Shown piece after piece: positions 1 to 6,419 of a DNA stretch of 6,962 nt. The stretch is taken from positions 1-6,962 of the forward strand of contig CANHCG010000091.1 of the NCBI GenBank assembly GCA_947459055.1, given 5' to 3'. The notes below the pieces were generated by a model that was given only the letters and a program-made list of their open reading frames with translations, had not been told where the DNA came from and made no database searches. The position numbers and the translations under genes are program-made. Position 1 is the stretch's first letter; every line of letters begins with the position of its first letter. The stretch is from Cytophagaceae bacterium (GTDB lineage Bacteria > Bacteroidota > Bacteroidia > Cytophagales > Spirosomataceae).

Positions 1-516
1 GAAGATGTATTTTCTCTTTGGTTCGACCATGGCAATAAAATAAATGCGACCGATATTCATGGCAAACGCCTGATGGATCAAGCACCTTCTTATGCCTACA
101 TCGTTGTGCCGAATGTCACTGAGGAAGCCCTCGCCGCATCGAGCACAAGCAACCGGAACATCGAAATTTTGGCTAATACCGAACAAGTACAAGCGGTGAA
201 ACATACGAAATTAGGTATGGTGCAAGCCGCATTTTATCAAGCGGGTAGCGTCGACTTCGCGCCCGGACAATCCTTGAAATTAGGCAGTCAAGGCATGGTG
301 ATGTTGCAGATGCAGGGGAATAAATTGGCAAAAATATCAGTGTCAGATCCGTCTCGCCGACTAGCACAAGTACTCGTTACAAGCCCAGGAATTTACGCCG
401 CGAAAGGCAAGGGTTTTTCTTGCTTCCCGAATAAATCGGAGAATAAAACCTTGTGGATCATCGATCTGCCTCAGGGGGCTTACGCGGGAAAAAGTGCAAC
501 AATTTCGATTCAATAA
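1..516 (+). CDS. Polysaccharide lyase family 8, C-terminal fragment (5' truncated by the window edge)
   Basis: The reading frame is open from base 1 and ends at TAA 514-516, giving 171 visible residues. The ATG at 73 is internal, because the 24 codons before it are in frame and fit the family. Visible sequence matches the end of the PL8 beta-sandwich region: LWFDHG at fragment residues 6-11, then SYAYIVVPN near 33-41. A Lyase_8_C-like domain follows, with NIEILANTEQVQAVKH, an AAFYQAG stretch and ISVSDPSR. PL8 enzymes cleave hyaluronan, chondroitin or xanthan by beta-elimination, leaving a 4,5-unsaturated uronic acid, and are usually secreted or periplasmic. The catalytic Asn/His/Tyr residues lie in the N-terminal alpha domain, outside the window, so activity and substrate cannot be judged. 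The downstream amino-sugar genes favour a glycosaminoglycan over xanthan, which is inference. It probably shares an operon with the next gene, 9 nt away. Confidence 0.88.
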   Translation, partial: EDVFSLWFDHGNKINATDIHGKRLMDQAPSYAYIVVPNVTEEALAASSTSNRNIEILANTEQVQAVKHTKLGMVQAAFYQAGSVDFAPGQSLKLGSQGMVMLQMQGNKLAKISVSDPSRRLAQVLVTSPGIYAAKGKGFSCFPNKSENKTLWIIDLPQGAYAGKSATISIQ

Positions 517-525
517 ATGTAAGCC

Positions 526-1428
526 ATGGAAAATATCCGCCGACGAAGCTTTCTGAAAACAAGTTCCTTGCTCATGGGATTGCCCATTATTCCCATGTTG
601 GCGCCTAAAAAACCATTATTATCTTTCTCTACCTTGGGCTGTCCGGCCTGGAGCTTTGAAAAAATTATTCAATGCGCGGTGGAGAATGGATATCAAGGCC
701 TTGAAATTAGGGGTATTCAAGGCGAATTGAATTTGCCCAAAATCCCATTGTTTTCACAGGAAAAGATCGCGTCTACCCGGAGGCAGGTGGCGTATGCCGG
801 TTTGAAAATTATCAATTTAGGTTCTTCGGCAAATATGCATTTTATCGATACCGGAAAACGAAAAACGAATTTGGACGAGGCGAAAAAGTTCATCGAATTA
901 GCGAATGGATTGAATTGTCCATTTGTCCGTGTTTTCCCCAATGATCTGCCCAAGGATCAAAATGAAGCCAAAACGGTGGATGTGATTATTCAAAGTCTGC
1001 GAGAATTAGGTGATTTTTCGAAGGGGAGCGGGGTAAAGGTACTTTTGGAATCCCATGGAAAAGTCATTAAAAGCGACATGCTTTTACACATCATGCGATC
1101 AGTGAATCATCCACAGGTGGGCTTGGTGTGGGATTATTTCAACATGTGGTCGGTCACCAAAGAGGACCCATCCATGGTTTATTCTCGTTTGAAAAAATAC
1201 ATTTTGCATACGCACATCAAAGATGCCTATATGCAAGAAAGTGGCGAAGAATATAGTCTGATCGGTGAAGGGAATGCGCCGCTTGAGGATGCGCTTCATG
1301 CCTTAAAATCGGGGGGCTATACTGGTTATTATAGTTTTGAATGGGAAAAATTATGGCATCCGGAAATTCCAGATCCGTCGATTGCGATTCCGCATTTTGC
1401 CAAAAACTTTTCAAAATATTGGTCCTAA
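526..1428 (+). CDS. Tat-targeted TIM-barrel sugar isomerase/epimerase-like protein (AP_endonuc_2 fold)
   Basis: This is a 300-residue protein. The N-terminus carries a twin-arginine motif (R6-R7-S-F-L-K11) followed by a hydrophobic stretch to about residue 25, predicting Tat export to the periplasm as a folded metalloprotein. The remainder resembles xylose-isomerase-like TIM barrels: the first strand holds FSTLGCP with an AWSF follow-on near 36-43, then NGYQGLEIRG. Candidate metal ligands fall in the usual order: E175 (LLESHGK), D203 (VWDYFNMW), H230 (HTHIKDA, with H228) and E272 (FEWEK). Their spacing is close to that of the tagatose/psicose epimerase family. The family includes sugar epimerases, inosose dehydratases and enzymes that split 3-keto-glycosides by elimination, so the exact reaction cannot be read from sequence. 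Its place directly before a GMC oxidoreductase (2 nt gap) and near a Gfo/Idh protein favours keto-sugar chemistry. No Shine-Dalgarno sequence precedes the ATG, as is common in Bacteroidota. Confidence 0.85.
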   Translation: MENIRRRSFLKTSSLLMGLPIIPMLAPKKPLLSFSTLGCPAWSFEKIIQCAVENGYQGLEIRGIQGELNLPKIPLFSQEKIASTRRQVAYAGLKIINLGSSANMHFIDTGKRKTNLDEAKKFIELANGLNCPFVRVFPNDLPKDQNEAKTVDVIIQSLRELGDFSKGSGVKVLLESHGKVIKSDMLLHIMRSVNHPQVGLVWDYFNMWSVTKEDPSMVYSRLKKYILHTHIKDAYMQESGEEYSLIGEGNAPLEDALHALKSGGYTGYYSFEWEKLWHPEIPDPSIAIPHFAKNFSKYWS

Positions 1429-1430
1429 AG

Positions 1431-3122
1431 ATGAAAGCGAAACAAACTTTTGATGCGATTGTGGTGGGTTCGGGAATCAGTGGTGGTTGGTCCGCCAAAG
1501 AACTTACCGAACGCGGCCTAAAAACATTATTGCTCGATCGGGGTCGGGACGTGAAACATGTGGTCGACTACCCGACGACCCTGACTCAACCCTGGGAATT
1601 CAAACATGGCGGTCAGGTGCCTCTGGCCCTTAAAAAGGAATATGGAATCGCTAGTAAAAACTTTATCTTTTCAGAGGCCACGGCTCATTTTTTAACCAAA
1701 GACGAAGAACAGGCTTACATTCAAGATCGACCGTATGATTGGATTCGAGCGTACCATGTAGGGGGGCGTTCCCTCTTGTGGGGAAGACATACACAACGCT
1801 GGAGCGATTTTGATTTCACGGGTCCGGCGCGTGATGGATTTGCGGTGGATTGGCCGATTCGCTATCAGGATTTGGCACCATGGTACAGCCATGTCGAGAA
1901 ATTCGTGGGTATATCGGGCAATAAAGATGGCCTGGAAACCTTACCCGATGGGGATTTTATTAAACCTTATGAATTATCCTGCGTGGAAAAACATTTTGGG
2001 AAGGTGGTGAATGAAAAATACCCGGACCGTCATGTCATTATCGCCCGGACGGCCAACTTAAGTCAGGCCGATAAAATTCATCAATCAGTCGGAAGAAGTA
2101 AATGCCAGCATCGCAATTTATGTGAACGTGGATGTCCCTATGGGGGGTATTTTAGTAGCAATTCGGCAACGCTTCCGGCGGCTTACCAAACAGGTAATTT
2201 GACCCTCAAACCGCATTCTGTGGTTCATTCAATTATTTACGACGAGCAAAAAAAGAAGGCGGTGGGTGTTCGGGTCATCAATGCGCTGACGCATGAAGCA
2301 GAGGAATATTTCGCATCGATCATTTTTGTGAATGCCTCACCGCTGGCCACAAACTTGATTTTATTGAATTCTATTTCATCTCGCTTCCCGAATGGCTTGG
2401 GGAATGATTCGGGGATTTTGGGAACGCATATGGCTTTTCATAGTTACCGAGGAAGAATTACGGCAGAATACGATGGGGATTTGGGCTTTAAAACGGAGGG
2501 TCGGCGACCTACTTCGGGTTATATTCCCCGCTTCCGAAATGTGTATAAACAAGAAACTGATTTTTTACGTGGTTATGCGAGTAATTTATCGGCGAGTCGG
2601 GTGGTGGAAAATGCGAAAGATTTATTGGGAGAATCGTTGAAGAATCAGTTGCTCGCCCAGAAACTCGGGAATTGGCATATCAATGTGGGTATGATGGGCG
2701 AAACCATCCCTAAAGCTAGTTCGCAAGTTCGTTTGGATGCGGAGGCGAAGGATAAATATGGTATTCCGCAGTTGAGGGTGTCGATTGGCTATGATGCGAA
2801 TGACGAGAAGATGTTGAAGGATTTTCACCAACAATTCACCGAGATGTACCAGGCCGCCGGATTTAAAAACATTCAACCCATCGATACCAAGCGTCTTCCA
2901 GGCAATGAAAACCATGAGATGGGCGGGGTGCGCATGGGTAGGGATCCGAAGACCTCCATGTTAAATGGTTTTAACCAATTGCATCATTGTAAAAATGTAT
3001 TTGTGACGGATGGTTCCTGTATGACTTCGACGTCTACACAGAATCCATCCTTAACGTATATGGCCTTGACTGCTCGGGCTGTGGATTACGCGGTTCGAGA
3101 GCGGAGGAAGTTGAATTTATAA
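1431..3122 (+). CDS. GMC-family FAD-dependent sugar oxidoreductase (pyranose-oxidase-like active site)
   Basis: This is a 563-residue flavoprotein of the glucose-methanol-choline family. The FAD-binding Rossmann motif GSGISG is at residues 13-18, with an acidic D36 ending strand 2 (LLLDRG). HVGGRSLLWG at 109-118 is the second FAD-contact segment; it lacks the His that attaches FAD covalently in fungal pyranose 2-oxidase. A cysteine cluster C225-x5-C231-x3-C235-P-Y-G is typical of bacterial GMC dehydrogenases. The C-terminal domain supplies the likely catalytic pair H495 (NHEMGG) and N538 (QNPSLT), the His/Asn arrangement of pyranose 2-oxidase rather than His/His. It probably oxidises a ring hydroxyl of a sugar, passing electrons to an acceptor not encoded here. 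ATG 1431 is preferred to the in-frame ATG 1341: it lies 2 nt after the upstream stop and directly begins the FAD domain, whereas 1341 would overlap the isomerase gene by 88 nt. No signal peptide is visible although neighbours on both sides have Tat signals. Confidence 0.9.
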   Translation: MKAKQTFDAIVVGSGISGGWSAKELTERGLKTLLLDRGRDVKHVVDYPTTLTQPWEFKHGGQVPLALKKEYGIASKNFIFSEATAHFLTKDEEQAYIQDRPYDWIRAYHVGGRSLLWGRHTQRWSDFDFTGPARDGFAVDWPIRYQDLAPWYSHVEKFVGISGNKDGLETLPDGDFIKPYELSCVEKHFGKVVNEKYPDRHVIIARTANLSQADKIHQSVGRSKCQHRNLCERGCPYGGYFSSNSATLPAAYQTGNLTLKPHSVVHSIIYDEQKKKAVGVRVINALTHEAEEYFASIIFVNASPLATNLILLNSISSRFPNGLGNDSGILGTHMAFHSYRGRITAEYDGDLGFKTEGRRPTSGYIPRFRNVYKQETDFLRGYASNLSASRVVENAKDLLGESLKNQLLAQKLGNWHINVGMMGETIPKASSQVRLDAEAKDKYGIPQLRVSIGYDANDEKMLKDFHQQFTEMYQAAGFKNIQPIDTKRLPGNENHEMGGVRMGRDPKTSMLNGFNQLHHCKNVFVTDGSCMTSTSTQNPSLTYMALTARAVDYAVRERRKLNL

Positions 3123-3152
3123 TTGAACATATAAGTAATAGAAATAATTTCT
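3123..3152 (+). promoter_or_regulatory. Weak candidate Bacteroidota-type promoter in the 63-bp spacer
   Basis: The spacer between the GMC and Gfo/Idh genes is the only real gap in the cluster and is strongly A/T-rich. It contains TTG at 3123-3125, then 19 nt, then TAATTTCT at 3145-3152. This loosely resembles the Bacteroidota pattern TTTG...TAnnTTTG, but the -7 element matches at only four of six fixed positions and the -33 element is partial. Such matches arise easily by chance in A/T-rich DNA. A short palindrome, GAAATAATTTC, overlaps it at 3141-3151. No hairpin with a T-run was found, so there is no sign of a terminator, and read-through from the upstream gene is expected. Confidence 0.18.
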
Positions 3153-3185
3153 TCATATTTACCTGAGTTTAAAAACCTATTTAAG

Positions 3186-4529
3186 ATGAAAAATTCGCGT
3201 AGAACCTTTATGAAAAAGGCATCGTCCGGCGCCTTTGCATTGACACTTGGAGGTGTACTTCCCTCTTTTTCGGCTAAAAGTTACCAAAACATTCAGGGGG
3301 CGAATGAGAAGATTCGGGTGGCCTGCATGGGAGTAAATAGTCGAGGATTGGCCGTTGGGAAAAATTTCGCCCACCAAAAAAACTGTGAGGTATTGCATGT
3401 CTGCGATGTGGATTCTCGGGCTGCGGAGATTTGCATCGATGCCATTGGGAAAATCCAAGCCAATAAACCTCGGGCCACTCCTGATTTTAGAAATGCGTTA
3501 GAGGATAAAGATTTGGATGCGCTGATTGTGACAGCTCCGGATCATTGGCATGCGCCAGCGGCTCTATTGGCCTGTTCTGCGGGGAAGCATGTGTATTTAG
3601 AAAAACCTTGTAGCCATAATCCGAATGAGGGCGAGATGCTTATTAAGTCAGCGGAAAAACATAAGCGTGTATTGCAAATGGGAAATCAACGCCGTTCTTG
3701 GCCAAATGTGGCCGGGGCTATAGCGGAATTGCATGCAGGGGTGATTGGTCGTCCTTATTTTGCGAAAACCTGGTATACAAATAATCGGCCGTCGATTGGA
3801 ATCGGAAAGGAAACGGCGGTGCCGACCTGGTTAAATTACGATTTATGGCAAGGCCCTGCACCGAGAAAGGCATTTAAGGATAATTTAATTCATTATAATT
3901 GGCATTGGTTTTGGCATTGGGGAACAGGAGAGGCACTTAACAATGGCACCCATATGGTGGATTTAGCCCGCTGGGGTTTGCAGGTTGAATACCCAACGAA
4001 AGTTAGTTCGAACGGTGGCCGTTTCATGTATCAGGATGATTGGGAAACGCCCGATACTCAGGTGATTAATTTGGAATTTGCGAATAAATCGATGATTTCT
4101 TGGGAGGGTAGAAGTTGCAACGGAAAATCCATCGAAGCCAATAGCGTCGGGATTATTTTTTATGCCGAACAAGGAAGTATGGTTATTGAAAGCGGAAATT
4201 CCTATAAGATTTATGATTTGAAAAATAATTTGGTGAAGGAGGTGAAAAATAATTTTACCGTCGACGCCCGCAATCTTTCCGATCCATCTCAAAACTTGGA
4301 TGCCTTGCATATTCTCAATTTTTTTGATGGCATTCGTTTAGGGACTCGGTTGAATTCCGATATTGTTAGCGGGCATCAAAGCACGCTTTTGGTACAATTA
4401 GGAAATATCTCCCAGCGCGTCGGCCGCAGCCTTCAGATTGACCCGAAAAATGGTCATATTTTGAATGATAAAGCAGCGATGAAATTTTGGTCGCGGACGT
4501 ATCAAGCGGGTTGGGAACCAACAATTTAA
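3186..4529 (+). CDS. Tat-targeted Gfo/Idh/MocA-family NAD(P)-dependent oxidoreductase
   Basis: This is a 447-residue protein. The N-terminus has a twin-arginine signal (S4-R5-R6-T-F-M-K10), a hydrophobic stretch to about residue 26 and a plausible cleavage zone near residues 29-30. The Rossmann domain begins with IRVACMGVNSRG, whose glycine motif is G49-V-N-S-R-G54, and ends strand 2 at D74 (HVCDVD). The family hallmark EKP is at 139-141 (K140 a catalytic candidate). The C-terminal domain contains NWHWFWHWGTGE around 239-250 and GTHMVDLARW with H256 and D259, the usual substrate/proton-transfer residues. The family oxidises or reduces sugar hydroxyls. Exported members are thought to carry a tightly bound nicotinamide cofactor and may recycle it between two sugars; that is family knowledge, not visible here. 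It may act on the same keto-sugar as the GMC enzyme and TIM-barrel protein. A possible promoter lies just upstream, and the next gene starts 2 nt after the stop. Confidence 0.9.
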   Translation: MKNSRRTFMKKASSGAFALTLGGVLPSFSAKSYQNIQGANEKIRVACMGVNSRGLAVGKNFAHQKNCEVLHVCDVDSRAAEICIDAIGKIQANKPRATPDFRNALEDKDLDALIVTAPDHWHAPAALLACSAGKHVYLEKPCSHNPNEGEMLIKSAEKHKRVLQMGNQRRSWPNVAGAIAELHAGVIGRPYFAKTWYTNNRPSIGIGKETAVPTWLNYDLWQGPAPRKAFKDNLIHYNWHWFWHWGTGEALNNGTHMVDLARWGLQVEYPTKVSSNGGRFMYQDDWETPDTQVINLEFANKSMISWEGRSCNGKSIEANSVGIIFYAEQGSMVIESGNSYKIYDLKNNLVKEVKNNFTVDARNLSDPSQNLDALHILNFFDGIRLGTRLNSDIVSGHQSTLLVQLGNISQRVGRSLQIDPKNGHILNDKAAMKFWSRTYQAGWEPTI

Positions 4530-4531
4530 CT

Positions 4532-5668
4532 ATGGAAGGATCGGCCAATTCACTCGGAAATCAAGCACAATTTTTAAGCAAGCGATTATATTCGCTCGAT
4601 GCCTTACGGGGTTTCGATATGTTCTGGATCATAGGCGCTGAAGACATCATTCATGGCTTGGCTAAATATACCCATTCCCCATTTTGGGAAGGATTTTCGG
4701 ATCAATTGCGACATCCAGTTTGGAACGGCTTTACCATGTATGACCTAATTTTCCCGCTATTTATTTTCTTGGCCGGGGTATCTACACCCTATTCGATCGG
4801 GAAAGCTTTGGGAGATGGGGTGGCGAAACAGGTCTTATTGCGCCGAGTGATTAAACGAGGCCTGATCTTATTTGCCTTAGGAGTAATTTATAACAATGGA
4901 TTGACATTAAGGCCATTGGCCGAAATTCGTTTTTCGAGCGTTTTAGGTCGGATTGGGATTACGTATATGTTTGCCAATATTTTGTACCTCTATGTAAAGG
5001 AACGCTGGTTGGCAATCTGGTTTGCAGGGTTGTTGATTGGGTATTATTTACTCTTAAAATTCTTGTCGGCACCTGGATTTGCTGCGGGTGATTTAAGTAT
5101 GGAAGGTAATTTTGCTTCCTATGTAGATCGGATGTTGTTACCAGGAAAATTAAGCTTGGGTATTCATGATACGGTGGGATTATTTAATAATATTCCAGCG
5201 ATTGGAAATGCCTTAGCGGGGATTATGGTAGGCATTTTCCTTAAAAAAACGAATCTTGGGGGTCGGGAAAAGTCCTTGTATCTCGCATCTGTAGGGCTAA
5301 TTTCATTACTGATGGCGCAGGTATGGAACTTAGATTTTCCGATAAATAAAAATCTGTGGTCTAGTTCTTTTGTACTGCAAACGGTAGGTTTTAGCCTGCT
5401 CTTTTTTGCCTTATTTTACTATGTGATTGACGTGTTGGGCTATAAAAAATGGGCATTTATGTTTCAAGTGATTGGGGTGAATTCCATTTTAATTTATTTA
5501 TCTGAAAAGTTTATTGAATGGGAATATACAGCCAAAAAACTTTTTGATTGGGTGTATCAATTGGCCGGCGAACCCATGGCCCCTATTTTTGTAGCCATCG
5601 CGATTTTACTAATCAAATGGCTTTTTCTCCGTTTGTTATATCAAAAGAATTTATTTTTACGTGTTTAA
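4532..5668 (+). CDS. nagX: NagX-like membrane protein (COG4299/DUF5009, heparan-alpha-glucosaminide N-acetyltransferase family)
   Basis: This is a 378-residue polytopic inner-membrane protein with roughly 10 hydrophobic segments by eye, for example near 70-90, 106-124, 138-181, 230-250, 262-312, 322-340 and 356-374. The N-terminal signature SLDALRGFDMFWII (21-34) and the loop RHPVWNGFTMYDLIFP (60-75) identify the HGSNAT/NagX family. H61 lines up with the histidine proposed as catalytic in human HGSNAT, which acetylates terminal glucosamine across the lysosomal membrane. In proteobacterial N-acetylglucosamine regulons the related NagX is a membrane protein of unproven function, often suggested to aid uptake or acetylation. 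Lying directly upstream of nagB and nagA, it most likely serves amino-sugar assimilation. ATG 4532 is chosen because it falls 2 nt after the previous stop and just before the conserved region; the in-frame ATG at 4487 would overlap the previous gene by 43 nt. Confidence 0.82.
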   Translation: MEGSANSLGNQAQFLSKRLYSLDALRGFDMFWIIGAEDIIHGLAKYTHSPFWEGFSDQLRHPVWNGFTMYDLIFPLFIFLAGVSTPYSIGKALGDGVAKQVLLRRVIKRGLILFALGVIYNNGLTLRPLAEIRFSSVLGRIGITYMFANILYLYVKERWLAIWFAGLLIGYYLLLKFLSAPGFAAGDLSMEGNFASYVDRMLLPGKLSLGIHDTVGLFNNIPAIGNALAGIMVGIFLKKTNLGGREKSLYLASVGLISLLMAQVWNLDFPINKNLWSSSFVLQTVGFSLLFFALFYYVIDVLGYKKWAFMFQVIGVNSILIYLSEKFIEWEYTAKKLFDWVYQLAGEPMAPIFVAIAILLIKWLFLRLLYQKNLFLRV

Positions 5669-5675
5669 ATTGAAT

Positions 5676-6419
5676 ATGCGACCATTACATATTGCCCATA
5701 ATGCCCAAGAACTCGGTATTGCAGCCGGGAAGCAAGCGGCTGCCTTAATCAAAGAAACGATCCAACAAAAAGGTTTCGCCAATATCATTTTGGCCACAGG
5801 AACCAGCCAGTTTGAGACGATAAATCAATTAATCAGCGATCCTGATATTGCCTGGGAACATGTCCAAATGTTCCATTTGGATGAATACATTGGGCTGCCT
5901 ATCTCACATAAGGCGAGCTTTCGGAATTATTTAAATGAGCGATTTGTGAATTTGGTTCCCACCCTTCAGAAGGCTCATTTGATTAATGGGGAAAAGGATC
6001 CTCAGATTGAATGCGATCGCTTGGGTGCACTTATTCAACAACATCCGATCGATGTGGCACTCGTCGGTATCGGAGAAAATGGGCATTTAGCCTTCAATGA
6101 TCCACCTGCCGATTTTGAGACGGAAAATCCCTACATCGTGGTTGCCTTGGATGAGGCTTGTCGGGCCCAGCAAATGGGCGAAGGTTGGTTCGATCACCTC
6201 GATCAAGTCCCAACCCACGCCATTAGCATGTCCATAAAACAAATCATGAAATCCGCCCACATCATCTGTTCTGTTCCGGATGAACGTAAGGCGCAAGCCG
6301 TTCACGATTGCCTTTGTTTAGATATTTCGCCCCTTTTTCCAGCGAGTATTCTTCAAACTCATCCGCATTGTGAAGTGTATTTAGATACCGAATCCGCAAA
6401 GCTTTTACCTCATGCATAA
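5676..6419 (+). CDS. nagB: Glucosamine-6-phosphate deaminase/isomerase (NagB family)
   Basis: This is a 247-residue cytoplasmic protein, somewhat shorter than E. coli NagB (266). It would convert glucosamine-6-phosphate to fructose-6-phosphate and ammonia. The phosphate-binding loop is LATGTS (39-44), the strand with the catalytic acid is FHLDEY (D69, E70; cf. Asp72 of E. coli), and the active-site loop is GIGENGHLAFNDPP. In that loop H137 matches His143 of E. coli, N135 replaces Asp141 (Asn also occurs in Firmicutes NagB) and D142 replaces Glu148. The context with nagA strongly supports the NagB role over the related 6-phosphogluconolactonase fold; a galactosamine-6-phosphate-specific version remains possible. 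ATG 5676 is preferred, 7 nt after the upstream stop. A GTG at 5661, overlapping that gene by 8 nt, is an alternative that adds only five residues (MFKLN) outside the conserved fold. Confidence 0.9.
   Translation: MRPLHIAHNAQELGIAAGKQAAALIKETIQQKGFANIILATGTSQFETINQLISDPDIAWEHVQMFHLDEYIGLPISHKASFRNYLNERFVNLVPTLQKAHLINGEKDPQIECDRLGALIQQHPIDVALVGIGENGHLAFNDPPADFETENPYIVVALDEACRAQQMGEGWFDHLDQVPTHAISMSIKQIMKSAHIICSVPDERKAQAVHDCLCLDISPLFPASILQTHPHCEVYLDTESAKLLPHA

Noticed and set aside
73..516. Treating the first gene as a complete 147-residue protein starting at ATG 73
   Set aside because: The frame is open to base 1 and the residues before the ATG (LWFDHG and following) match the PL8 family, so this is a truncated longer gene.
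625..642. Lipobox-like STLGC ending at C39 of the isomerase-like protein, suggesting a lipoprotein
   Set aside because: The cysteine lies in the first strand of the TIM barrel, in a motif typical of the family, and follows a charged PKK stretch rather than the hydrophobic core of the signal.
1341..1430. Longer GMC start at ATG 1341, adding 30 residues
   Set aside because: The extra residues overlap the conserved C-terminus of the isomerase gene, resemble no signal peptide or GMC sequence, and a start 2 nt after the upstream stop leads directly into the FAD motif.
2392..2640. Second-frame open stretch within the GMC gene
   Set aside because: It is a shadow of the conserved FAD oxidoreductase; its translation has no recognisable family features.
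3901..3920. Direct repeat of GGCATTGG
   Set aside because: It encodes the alternating Trp-His run of the family motif NWHWFWHWG, so protein constraint explains the repetition.
3963..4310. Antisense open frame of about 115 codons within the Gfo/Idh gene
   Set aside because: It lies wholly opposite a well-supported conserved gene, has no recognisable domain, and shows no sign of its own start region.
4487..4531. Longer NagX-like start at ATG 4487
   Set aside because: It would overlap the end of the Gfo/Idh gene by 43 nt and adds residues with no family similarity; ATG 4532 fits the operon spacing.
5661..5675. GTG start for nagB at 5661
   Set aside because: It is possible but adds only five non-conserved residues; the ATG at 5676 is the simpler choice and leaves a normal short spacer.
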